A stretch of DNA of 64,000 nt, taken from the NCBI GenBank assembly GCA_013400975.1, contig WBMZ01003276.1, positions 62,001 through 126,000 on the forward strand. Reading direction: 5' to 3'. The stretch comes from Atrichornis clamosus (lineage: Eukaryota; Chordata; Aves; Passeriformes; Menuridae). The translations under genes and the position numbers were made by a program. Shown piece by piece: positions 1-11,000 of the stretch. The notes beneath the pieces are model-generated. The model did not search any database. It saw nothing but the letters and a program-made list of their open reading frames with translations, and had not been told where the DNA came from. Position 1 is the first letter of the stretch. The number at the start of each line of letters is the position of its first letter.

Positions 1-3000
1 AGATAAATATTTCTGAGCTGGAAGAATATTCTGGATATCCTGATAAAAATGTTCCTCCTCTATTTTAAAAGCAACAAATTAAAATATCTAGCCGTGAAGT
101 TTCTTCTGGTTTTGTTTGCTTGCCCTTGTTTTAGAGGAAGGTGGCCTGTTCCTTTGAACACTACTGCCTTCTTTTTTCCCCTCTGTTAGAAGCTTAGTCC
201 AAACATTATCACAGAACATAAATACACTTTAGGATACAGCTACTATACATTTCAACGTCTTTATGAAGCCTTATAAAACCAGACTGTAGAGAGACCAAAC
301 ATACTTCCCCTGTCACAGAGGTGCAACTCATGCAAATCTCATCTGCTCTGGACTTGGTGCAGCAAATAAATAATAGGTGAATGTATGTATTTTTAATTTG
401 GTGAGGGAAATTTATACCTAGCATGCCCCTTTGCCCATTGTTGTAAACCTAAAGGTCACCTAGATATTTTTAAATTTCTTAATTTACTAGTAGTGAAAAT
501 CTCATCAGCAGTTTGGTTTGGCACTCACCTGCACCAAGGAGCTGAAGACAGACCTGGCAGAAGCATATTCCCATCCACAGTAAGTCTGAGCAAGATGCCT
601 CTTAATTCAAGCCACAGCTTTTCAGAGAGCAGAAGCCAAGAACTGAAATTTTAACCCTCTTCACTCTGGAGAAACCACAGCACCTGAAATGCGGTGGCAC
701 CTCACAGGACAAACCCCAAATGCCCTGAGAGTGCACTGTTGGTCTGCTGAAAGCTGGTGCTGCTGCCTAAAGCTGCTGGTTGGCCTTGGTGGCATTTCAT
801 TACCTGTTTTTAATGCCTGTTTATCAATCTATATTTATTTATTGCTGCTGACTAGCTATGATGGATATAGAGAAGTGACTGAATCTGAACTACAGGCTTA
901 AAATGTTATTATCTAAGGCTCTAATTTGGTTTGCTTTTGATATTAGAAGAGATTGATTATGGCAAGACTTTGGAGCACAATCAAATTAAGAGAAGGAACA
1001 AGTTATTCTTTTCTGTAACTGTGCTTTTGCTGCAGCTGGCCACTGGATGTTGTCCCCAGTTTATTCTTATGGCCTCTTCCATTCTAGCCAGAGATAAACA
1101 TGGTAGCTCTTCTCAGTGATTTCCCTCTCCCTTTGTGTCTGTTGTTTATGGTCTCTGTCCTAGCTTAGGCTCCAAGCCCCAGTGGTCAGGGACAAATGGT
1201 CTTGATTGCCCCTTTCCCTGGGAGCTCTGCAGCAGGAAAATAGAGAGAAAGGCAACATAAAGTGCACTTGTTCTGTGCCGTGCAGATTGCACCCCTGCTT
1301 TGTGCTGGTATAAAATGACTGCTGCTGATGAAGGGCAGTGGAAAATCAAATCTCTGGGTCTTTTTTTTCAATCTTTTGTGGTTCTCCTGCACACTTCAGG
1401 CGCTGTATTAATCATTATAATTTCTTCCACATTGCCACTTTGTCTGTGAGCTTCCTTTGAGCAGTGTTTCCTGTTTTGTGCTCTCTTCCAGCAGGCTCCA
1501 GTTTTTCTGGAAGTGGCTGCCTGAGCTCTTTCCCAGAGCGAGGGTATGCCAGCCAGTGCATCAATCCACTTTTGTTTTCATTATGCCAGCTTCCTGCAAA
1601 GTTTTCAAATTAATTTTACTGCCTTCCTCAATTTTAAGGCCTATAAAAAGAACTTGGTTCTGCTTACCTTGGTGAACTGGGACCTGTTCAGGAATCTGGA
1701 GGATGCTTTTGCCTTGGTGCTGAGGGTAACTGTTTTCTCTGCCTGCATTCAGTGGGTTCCTGGCACTATCAGTCTGAAAACATCCGGACCCTTCCCCAGC
1801 ATCCCCTGGGTCAGAGGATGAAGCTATGCTCCGGATGTCACAGCCCTGCCCCATGCTGTGCTGGGCCAGGCAATCCCAGGAGGGCAGTCCCAAGCCTCGC
1901 ACCTGCGTCTCCATGCTCAGCTGGCTTGCTCCACAAAAGCCCAGCTGAAGCTGATGGGTAGCAGTGAGGCTGAGGTGACAGGTGATGTGATTTTCCTATG
2001 CAAAGTAAAAAAAAAAATTAATAAAATGTTAGGTCTATGTCCAGACTGCAAGTCGAAAGCGTGCAGCTTTTGGTGGACTTATTTACTTACATTAGCTTTA
2101 AACTATCTGGCTCTGTGCCAGCACAGACCTTGGTGTGGGCTCAGAGTTGGCAGAGGTGAGGGGTATGAGGACACCCTTGTACCCCAACAGCTGTCTGTGT
2201 TGCACATGAAGTCAGGGGCCTAGGACTTGGGGATGCCTTTGGGTCTGTGGACAATGGCCAAGACCTCCGTGAGGAAAAGGCATGCCTGATGTTAGCCTTA
2301 CTTTTGTGATTTAAATGTCTTCACCACCAATGGAAATATGTTCAGTGTTTAGACTGGGAAAAAAAAAAGCTCACCCTAGGTCAGGATGCCTGATTGCATT
2401 GGATAACTCCTTTTCTGCTTTTTCTTAGCTCTGCTAAGTATCTTTGAAACAGCTCCCCTCTCTGATGAAAGAAAGGATGTGTGTTTGGTAAAACAGTCTG
2501 GAAAGCATTTGGCTTGCTTGCAAGGGGTTTGTAAATCTTTGATTCCAAGGGACACCATCTCTCTTCTAAGACCTGTCTCTAAGATTTAGGGGGACAAAGA
2601 AGGCTGCAGAGAAATAACCATCATGTGCCCCTGGATTCACAGACCTATGCCAGTGGAGAGTGGTTGAGAGCTGCAATAGATAACAGTGGAGCCAAAGAAG
2701 ATTCAGTCATTTTGCACCAGAGGGAGGCCACAGAAGGAGCGTAACTGAGGCTGGGGAAACTTCTGGAGATCAGGTTGTCCAGGCCCCCTTGCAGCTGCAT
2801 GGGGCTGACATTGGGACGGGGGTGAGGGACAAGGGCACAATAATAATGAATGGGTCCTACAGCCATCTTTCTGTGTCTAGTTTGCCCATGTTCAAACGAG
2901 TAAGAGACCCTGCCACTGAAGTCAGCAAAGTGGCACTGCCAGGAGTGTTGTGTGGAAGAGACCAGAAGAGACACTCATACTTTCCCCTACTCTCAAGAAC

Positions 3001-3329
3001 CTTTCAGGTGTTTTAAATAACAGGAAGGGAAGAAACTTTTAAAAACTTTGTATTCACAACAAAGAAAATCTGCCAGTTTTTCTACCAGGCTTTCTAAAGC
3101 CTCATGGTCTCGATGCAGACATTACCTGGTTTCCCAGTCAGATGGTGGAAGGAGCTTCTCTGCTGGTGCCCACCTGCCCACCTGGTGCTCCAGTTAAAGC
3201 TGAGACCAACCTGGGTGTTTGAGAGACAGCCTACTTATTATGTTTTATTCCTTCCCAACATCAGGCTGCAAATGAAAATACCTTTTAAGCCCTGGTATTA
3301 TTACACGTATGGATGGCACCTTTAGTGTG
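1..3329. other. Unique non-coding DNA, nothing recognised
   Basis: I see no gene, RNA gene or transposon I can name here. Open frames are at most 121 codons, lie on both strands and overlap one another, and show no recognisable domain. Short A or T runs (for example near 2008 and 2358) are the only simple sequence. An undetected small exon or old repeat is possible. Confidence 0.5.
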
Positions 3330-3440
3330 TGTTATTCATTGCTGTAATAGCCACACCTGTGTATAGCACAAGCTGCGGCAGCTGTGGGCCGTAATTGCAA
3401 ACATTATTTTCTGTTTCTTGTTTTTGTTGCCACCAAGGCC
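3330..3440. promoter_or_regulatory. Candidate conserved non-coding element
   Basis: This stretch combines an E-box palindrome (CAGCTG near 3379), a homeodomain-type TAAT core in GTAATTGCAAACATT and a T-rich SOX/FOX-like run. It has no repeat signature and no open frame of note. The texture resembles vertebrate developmental enhancers. This is an inference from word content only; no alignment was possible. Confidence 0.25.
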
Positions 3441-3689
3441 CATTTACAATGACTGCAGACCTCTCTCGTTCTGCAGGACTCCCTGTTACACCTCTTTCTG
3501 TGTGCTGGAGCTCTTCAAAGAGCACTGTCTCACGTGGGCTTGTGCCCAGCAGCCTCCACGTGGCTGTCCAGCAGTGTCCGGAGCAGACGGGACACTTGCT
3601 GTGGGACCTAGAGCTGTGTGGGCAGCTGAGGGTCCAGGCTGTGCCCCTCATCACCACCGCTCTGGGCAGTGGGCTTTTATGTGGGTTAG

Positions 3690-3830
3690 CACGGAGGCTC
3701 TGAGATGATTAATTCATTTGTTCCTGGAATATTTTGCCCCTGGGTGCCTGCGTTACTGTGAATCAATTTAGTACTTTCGGGCCTGGATTAATGCAAGTGC
3801 CGATGGAGCATGCACAGGAGGAAGGAGGCG
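3690..3830. promoter_or_regulatory. Candidate conserved non-coding element
   Basis: An AT-rich block with GATTAATTC and GGATTAATGC, both TAAT-containing words of the type bound by homeodomain (including OTX/bicoid-like) factors, followed by a CpG-containing stretch (CTTTCGGGCC, GTGCCGATGG) that has kept its CpGs. Retained CpGs in AT-rich intergenic DNA often mark constraint. It may form one regulatory cluster with the block at 3330-3440. Confidence 0.27.
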
Positions 3831-4128
3831 GGTGGAGTGGGGGAAGCAGGAGGATACCCAGGACACAGCTAGCAACTCTTAAAAATGAGAAATACAGAGA
3901 TGGAGTGTTTTAAGAACAAAATTTGTTCATTTGTTTTTCAGTCCTCTCAGCTATCATGCTAAATTCAGTTCACTCAGAGACAACGAGCTCGTCAGTGTTT
4001 CAGGTTGTGCCTTATAAATCAAGGCTGTAGTAAGGAATTTGAAATGTATATTGAGGCTGGCTGTTCTCTTACCTCCTGCTGTAATGAATTCATGTCTGCA
4101 GACAACAGACACAATTATTATGGAAATT

Positions 4129-4156
4129 GCGCGCGCACACACACACACACAAACAC
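4129..4156. repeat. (GC)n(AC)n microsatellite, Z-DNA prone
   Basis: Four GC dinucleotides run directly into about eight AC dinucleotides and then AAACAC. Uninterrupted alternating purine-pyrimidine sequence of this kind is the classic Z-DNA-forming type. It is probably length-polymorphic. Confidence 0.9.
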
Positions 4157-4616
4157 TCAGAGGAAAAGGGTTTTTTTCAGAGCTCTTGCTTTAGTGCTCC
4201 TAGTCAGGGCCTCCTGCGCCTGACTGGGCTGTCACAGCTGGTGACAGGATTTTGCCCATCTTGTCAGGCAGCCGCTGGAGGATATCACCCATGGCCTGCC
4301 CTGAGCAGTGGGCTGTGCATCCAAGGGTACCACTGCTCCCAGCCCCCTGCCCTAAGGCAGACGCACCAAAGTTGGGCAGACATGTTTAGGCTGAAAAGTG
4401 GCTCAGCAGTGCAATGGGTAGTGTGGGAAATGGCCACGCATCCATACATCCGTCCATCTCTCTGAGGAAGCTGTCTGTAATTAAATTAAATAAACGCAAA
4501 GCCTGCTAAGTGTTCAGCGTGGTATTGTGGTGAAGGGATTCAAACAGTAAGTGAATAGGACTAATGTGATGAAAAGTTGAGCAATCCATGTCCATTTCTT
4601 GGACTCCATTTTGAAA
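4157..4616. other. Unique non-coding DNA between microsatellite and CR1
   Basis: No gene or repeat recognised. The last 120 bases before the CR1 are AT-rich and contain several AATAAA-like words; nothing supports a transcript end. Confidence 0.4.
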
Positions 4617-4830
4617 GCTGGAGAGCGACTTTGGAAGATGGAAAGGGACTTTTTACATAAACATGCAGTGATAGGACAAGGGGTAATGGCTTTGAACAAG
4701 CAGAGTAGGTTTAGATTAGCTGTTATGAAGAAATTGTTGACAGTGAGAGTGGTGATGCACAGGAACAGGTTGCCCAGAGAGGCTGTGGCTGCCCCGTCCC
4801 TGAAAGTGTCCAAGGGCGGGTTGGATGCGC
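4617..4830 (+). mobile_element. CR1 LINE fragment, end of ORF2, 3' truncated
   Basis: The sequence follows the CR1 3' region in order: a 'gctggagag..gact' segment, the phrase around 4674 (gataggacaaggggtaatgg), AGGTTTAGATTAG, GAAGAAATT, GTGGTGATGCAC, AACAGGTTGCCCAGAGAGGCTG and CCGTCCCTGAAAGTGTC. Read in frame from about 4638, it still encodes the ORF2 C-terminus (segments such as TVRVVMHRNRLPREAV and APSLKV), so it is not very old. CR1 copies are normally cut at the 5' end with the 3' end intact. Here the last hundred or so bases, including the octamer tail, are missing, and the element stops at a GC-rich block at about 4826. A later deletion or insertion is the simplest explanation. Inactive. 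Confidence 0.9.
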
Positions 4831-4905
4831 GGGGCAGGGCGGGGGCCGGGCGGGGGCCTGCGGTGCCCGGCGCTCCCGGCAGAGGGCAGTGCTCCCCCAA
4901 GAATT
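4826..4905 (+). other. GC-rich CpG-dense segment with G-quadruplex motif
   Basis: Directly after the truncated CR1, base composition jumps to strongly G+C rich, with about nine CpGs in the first 60 bases. At 4831-4856 there are five G-runs of three to five bases separated by one- or two-base loops (CA, C, CC, C), which is predicted to be a very stable G-quadruplex on the + strand. It is too short for a standard CpG island. The reading frame of the CR1 continues through it, which is probably chance. Confidence 0.8.
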
Positions 4906-5390
4906 CGGCAGCTGGTGCTCAAAACCCAAACCCCAAACCAGCGATTTCCTTACAGATGCGACTGCAAAACCGAGGGCAGAGCGCGGGGATCCTTCTCCCT
5001 TTCTTTCCTGCTTTTATTCGCAGGGAAACGTAGAAGTATTTATCTCTCCACTGTGTTTAAAATAAACTCTGAATGTTTCCTTTCTGTGCCTAAAAGTAAA
5101 AACGAACAGACCTTCAGCTCACTAGCAGGTTAGGGATGAGAAGGTACATGCACATTCTCAATGTTGCCAGTCACTAATGCCACTATATTTTGTATCAGCA
5201 AAAGGGCACCGATGGCTAAAATTCTGCAGCTTGGACATAAATGGATTTAGTTCTCCTTCATCTGAGACAAATGCATTCCTTTCTCCTCCGGCTGCACAGA
5301 AAAATTATGCAGCTTTTTGTAAAACCTCAGGTTGTGTTTTGTTTGGGTTTTTTTGTTCCTTTTGCATGTGTTCTTTTTCATATTTATTTT
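4906..5390. other. Unique spacer between two CR1 fragments
   Basis: No gene or repeat recognised. It includes a C/A-rich run with repeated CCCAAAC near 4923 and T-rich sequence before the next CR1. The two CR1s around it lie in opposite orientation. Confidence 0.4.
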
Positions 5391-5652
5391 CACAGAATCA
5401 TGGAATTTTTGGGGTTGGAAGGGACTTTAAAGACCATCTAGTTCCAACCCCCCTGCGGTATGCAGGGACACCTCCCAGTAGACTAGGCTGCGCAGGGCCC
5501 TATCCAGCCTGGCTTTGAGCACTCCCAGGATTGGGCATCCCCCTGTTCCCATGCCTCATCATCCTCTGAGTAAAGAATTTCTTCCTAACATCTAACCTAA
5601 ATCTGTCCTCATTTAATTTAAAACTGTTCTCCCTTGTTCTATCGCTATCTGC
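5391..5652 (-). mobile_element. CR1 LINE 3' end, 5' truncated, minus strand
   Basis: Read on the + strand this starts with CACAGAATCATGGAA and GGTTGGAAGGGACTTTAAAG, then the ATCTAGTTCCAACCCCCCTG, CCAGCCTGGCTTTGAGCACT, TTCTTCCTAACATCTAACC and AACTGTTCTCCCTTGTTCTA segments. This is the reverse complement of the avian CR1 3' end. The element lies on the minus strand with its 3' terminus at 5391 and its 5' truncation near 5652. It holds no intact reading frame. It is the strongest marker that this DNA is from a bird or a close reptilian relative. Confidence 0.95.
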
Positions 5653-7914
5653 CGTTTATTTCCACATCATGACGGACTTGTCCTCACTTGCTTTTTGTTA
5701 GTGCCCCAAAGATTAAGGCAAGGGCAGGAGTACACTGGAGGCATTTCAGTGATGCAGTAAGAAACATAAGCTTCGCAAGAAAAATTGTCCAGATAGTGAT
5801 ATATCCGAGTGCTGCACACAAATCCTCTTTGAATGCCAACAGCTTCATCAGAGTCACTGTACCAGAATCTAGAAAACATTAGTATATCGAAGGGAATTTC
5901 TTTTTAAAAGTAGTTTATATGGAAGTTTCCTCAATTCAAACTTTTTTGGGGCTGCATGGGCACAGGAAGGCTGTTCTGGAAGTGCAGGTGAGATACAGAA
6001 AGAGCTGGATGGCGGCATGGTGAATAGGGTGCTTTGTAAGGTTATATGTGTTCCATGGCTGCCTGTATTCCTGACCTGAAAATGCTATCAGGAGCATTTG
6101 CAAATGTTGCCTTTTCTTTCAGGTCCCTTGAAAGTGGCATCCAAAGTCCACTCTAGATATTTTCCTGAGGAGGCCAAACATCTATGACGGACAAGGCTGA
6201 GGGTTCATGGCACACTAACCTCTATGTAGTGCATTGCTTTTCCATCTCCTGCAAATGTAGCGAGTGCGGCGGTGGCAGAGTGGGGAGCTCCAGGAAGGAA
6301 AGGAAAACCCTCTGTACACAAAGCCAGCACAGCAGCAGGTGCAGCTTCTCTCACTGGGACAGGACATGCACTGCTCCCCTCTGGAGGCACCTCACACCTG
6401 CATGCAGGGTTTTCATTTGGTCCATCCCTTGGGATGCTTGGACACAGCTTTGAGCCTGCCAGAGTTTGTGTTAGCTAATGTTACCTGTGTCAGACACTGG
6501 ATCAAGGCCAGGAATTGCTTCCAAAGAGGCTGTTGAGTGACCATTACTGTTCGTAAGTAACTTGCCAGGCTGAAACTGTAACACGGTGCACAGAGAGGCA
6601 ATGAGTGGTAGGTTCCCACATAGCCTTGTTCATCGCTATGCCCCTTGGCTTGCCTGGTTTGCTTGCTTTGGAAGAAATCATTTTACAAACCAACAGGACA
6701 ATGGTGGGGAACAGTTTCATCTGGATTTCAGAAACCATACTGAGCCTTTGAACATTCTTGTCTCACTGCTCACCTTTTTCTGTGTGCTGGGTAATTCAGT
6801 TAGGGGAAAGCAGACAGAGAACCCTATTTCCCTTCTTTTATTATTTTCTAAAGTATAATTCCTAATTAATTGCAAGGCAGAGCAAAGGAACAGGTGTAAG
6901 ATGGCTTTACCAGTGAGTTGTGTGACCACAGCTTCTTTGTGCCTTTATTTCAGAGAGGAAATCTTAAGAGATGAACGAGGTGTACAGGGTTTGACCATGA
7001 TACAGCAGTTCTTATCTCCATGTGGCTGGCTAAAACCAGCTGAGGGCTACATGGATGCTGTTACCCTCTGTCAGTTGTGAAATTATTTGATAGTTTTGGG
7101 TTGTGTTTCTATGGGATGAGTTTCTATTTAACAAGAAAACACCAGTGAAACAGGCGCTCTTCCTAATCGTTAAAGAGGCCAGAGATTGAATAGATGATGG
7201 AAACTGAATTTCTTTCTCATCTAGCTCTTGTCAACACTACATGAAAAATAGAGCAGGCCTCAAATCGGGAAAACAGCTTCATCAAATTTTGAGCTTCTAA
7301 AGTTATTTTCATTGTGCAGGGACCAGAATGGATTTTTTAAATTTCTTGTGAAATAGGCCAGGGTATCCATTAATGGAATTTGTTAGCAGGATAACTCTTG
7401 CGATATTTAATTTACTAAAAGTAATCTTTTTTTCAGAGAGCAAAACCACTCAGCAGTAACTTGGGTGCTAATTTTGTTAAAAGTTGTGGTAAATTTTTGC
7501 CAAAAGGAGGGAAAATCCTGAAAAATGTAATTTTTTTTTCAACAAAAATATATTCAATGTGGAATTCTCCATTGTTCGTGGGTGAAAAATGTGCCCTAGC
7601 CATTATTCATTGAACATTCAAAGCCAGGTTTGGGGTTTTAAAAATTTGTAATAATTAGTAGCAACACTGGAAATCTGATCTTTAGCTGAGGTTCATTTGA
7701 ACTCCCTGCAGTTGCCTGTCTTTGAACATTTTTGCAGATTTTGAAGTGTTTACACCTTTTTTCTCTTTTTTTTTAATTAGATCCACGCCAGCAGACTTGA
7801 GGGAGGATTAGGATCCTGTTGAGAGCAGTGTTGCACAAGCATGTAGTAAGAGCCAGTTGCTGCCCCAAAGGGTTTTATAAACAGCGCGATGAAGGCAGAT
7901 GACATTTGGGAGTG
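5653..7914. other. Unique non-coding DNA, nothing recognised
   Basis: No gene or identifiable repeat seen. The part from 7080 to 7780 is AT-rich with several A/T runs and TAAT words, similar in texture to enhancer-like DNA elsewhere in the window but without a distinctive core. Open frames are short and occur on both strands. Confidence 0.4.
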
Positions 7915-8012
7915 GAAGCAGGCAAATGGAGACAGAGGAACTTGTCCAAGGTCAAGGCTGGGATGAAATCCAGATTTCCAGTGTCCTTGTCCAGTGCCTG
8001 AGTCACGACTGG
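7915..8012 (-). mobile_element. MIR-like SINE fragment, minus strand
   Basis: The order of words matches a MIR element in reverse: a GAGACAGAGGAACTTGTCCA segment with CAAGGTCAAGG, then GGGATGAAATCCAGATTT and CAGTGTCCTTGTCCAGTGCC. MIR consensus in the same orientation reads as a 'cacagagaggttaagtaacttgcccaaggtcaca' type of string followed by 'ggattcgaacccaggtct'. Divergence is high, as expected for a SINE that was active before the amniote radiation. A masking run is needed to fix the subfamily and boundaries. Confidence 0.6.
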
Positions 8013-11000
8013 CTCAGGCTTTTCCACTCTGACCCCTTCTCCAGTGTTTTGCATTTGAGTGGACTTTTCCACCGGCCTTCCCTCCCATTTGGCATCCCTT
8101 TTCGGGGAGCCACCTCCTTCATGGTCAGACCTGAGAGGACAGGTCTGATGCCAGGAGGGGTGGCTCAGCTCAGAGCTCTGAGCCCTATGGTGAGCAGTTG
8201 CTGGAGCCATATGCTTCAAGGGGATAGAGAAGAATCCCACAGCAGGCGGTTATGAAATGTCTCACCCCTGGGAAAGTTTCCTTTGAACTGCTGTCAATTA
8301 AAGGATGACTTATGGCCTCGAGCACTAGTTGACTTTTTTCTTAATATTTACTATTTAAATTCTAGATGTTCTTGTTACCCAGACTTGTTTGTGTTTGGTC
8401 TGCCTCATTTAAGCTAAACCAGATCCTCAAGGCAGAGTTCTGGTCTTCTTATGTTTGTTAATTGCCATGTCTCTTCTAAAATCATGCAGATTGTGATAAA
8501 TAAAATAGCAATGCTGAGTACTTCTGGTTTTATCCAGTCATTCCCAATCTTTCCTTCTCATTTTGGTGCTGGTTAGGCATATTCTTGTGTTGAAATATCT
8601 TTGTTCCAGATTTTACAACAAAAAAAATTGTATTCAAATGAACCAAATCTCATCCAAAGAGATGAGGATTATATTTGGGAAGTCTGTATCTTTGTTTCCG
8701 TGACTTTTTTTGCGTCGGGCACCTGGATCACCAAAAATTCCTCAGCAGTGAAATTCAGTATCGAGGTCAGACCTTCAAGCAGGATAAGTCAGGCTGCTTC
8801 CCCAAAGGAGAGGGGAATTGAGGGCACAGCACCTTTGAAGCTGCTCCAGGGGCACCTGCCAGACAAGACTCATTTTGGGATTGCTTGTGGGGTGGAATGA
8901 ACTCCTTAGGAAAGAGCTCTGGGGGAGGCACAGCCATCCTCGTGCCTGTTTCTGGCACTGCAGCCAGACTGGCTGAAACCAGTGCCTGGTGGGAGAGGTG
9001 GATAACTCAGCTCATCCCTATGTGAGGCAAAGAAGATGTAGCTCTTACAGGGTCTTTTAAAAGCTGTTGTTTTGGATGACTTGGGTACTACCTACCCTGG
9101 AGTTTGCAAGTTTTAAGGAGCTGTGTGTGCTGAGAGTGAAAGCAGCTGCCACTGCTTTGGAAAAGGAGGGCATACCACCTCACCTGTGACACTTATGGAT
9201 CTGATGCAAGGTGTACTTAACTTATGAAGGATTTGGTGTCCTTATGATTACCCCTTTGGGTCATACACCCCCACCACAATATTGGGAATGGCTTCTCCTT
9301 GGAGCATAACAAAGAAAAAAGGCTTTTCAGGGCAAGATGAGTTTATTTGATGTAGTAGCTCAAGCTAAATTTCACTGTGCTTAAATGTCGCTAACCCAAC
9401 TGTGAAGCAATCGAGGAAACCACATTGCAGCTACACAAATGTTGTGATGTAAAAAACCAAACCTGCCACCCAAATCCAACTCTCTCTGATCCAGCCTTAC
9501 TGAGAAAAATGAAGATAAACAAAATTTCACGTGAATTCTGGTCCAACCCCTGTCTGCAGGTCTGGCTTATATTGAAGATGACTCATTTGCTGTGACGTGG
9601 TGGTGAAAATGAACATCTGGATTGGGTTTCTAGCATGCAAAAAGCCACACTGTGCACGCCACAGTCCTGCATGCTGAAGTGGGACGAAACACTGGTTGTT
9701 TTAACAAATGGATTGCTAGGCTCTTAACCATCTTCTTTCACCCCTCTCCCTCTCCTAGAGCCCCATAAACCAGGCTGGGAGAGGTCAGGTGGAGGACCTC
9801 CTACCCCAATGCATGCTAGCCTGCATCCTCAGAGGGAAGCAAGCATGCTGCCTGCCTGCTTGGGAGCAGTGCTCAGATGCAAGCCTTCACCACAGATGGC
9901 TGAGAGTGAGTTTTCAGTTCACTGGGTGTGTTATTTCTACCCTGTTTGAACCAGAAATATGTTTGTTTAAATATTTTCTCTGAAATTTCACTTTTGGAAA
10001 TTTGCCTTGTAGCATTTTCAGAGCTAGATCACTTGGTCATTTATTTAATTTGGAAGCTAATTATTACAATTCTGTGGTATTTCTTGATGTCAGTTATCAG
10101 AACTATCCCAGTAAGTAATACAAATAGTACAACCCCCAAGATAAATCACCTAAAAGCATTTTGACATTAAATTTTCAAATTTCATTTCAAAACTGAAAAA
10201 TCTGACCTCAAAGTGCCAATATGTTCTGGATTGAAATCACCTAACAAGTTTTTATTCCAGATTCAGATTTATTCCAGTATTTTTTTAATGAGACTTGTAT
10301 CGAGATCATTTCTAAAAAGATTAAAGTGGGTAAAGGCTTCAATTTCACATTAGAATTTCACTCTTAAATTCTGTTGCCACTACCCTGCACCTGCAGCAGG
10401 GATATTTACGTGAGGTGAATGTTTCCATTGATTCTGGATGAGAGGCTTTTGCCTGGGTCTTAGAGAAACATTAAATGAAACATCCTGTTAAGAGTTTGAT
10501 TTAATGCCACAGTGAATTTATCTAAATGTATCTTTATTTTCTCAGACCTACTTGGGCTCCAGCTCTTTTCATTAGGGGTAAATGCTCAGGAACTAAGTCA
10601 CTGCCTGCTTAGGTGTCATACCTGACTGAGCCAAGCCAAGAGGGATTTACGATGTCAATATTAAATATGATGTGAAATATTACCATGTAAATATGGTGAT
10701 GGAGAGTACCAAGAGAAGGCTTCTGCTGTATTACCATGTACCCTTCATCACTCCTTCTGAGAGGAGCATGGAAAGAGCTGAAGGAGAGATCAGAAGACAA
10801 GTTTAGGAGATAGGGCAGCAAGCCTCTAGGTTTAATGTTGAATGTGGCAAATCTTGAGGTCATTTTAATTTCTGGTGGTGGTGAGTTCCACATCACATAA
10901 ATCACAGGTCTGTGGGAGAGCAGCCACGCGCTGCTGTCAGGAGGAGATTGATGGCTGGTGGGAGAGGTGGGCTCCCAGGTGAGCCTGGCTGGGCCACGCA

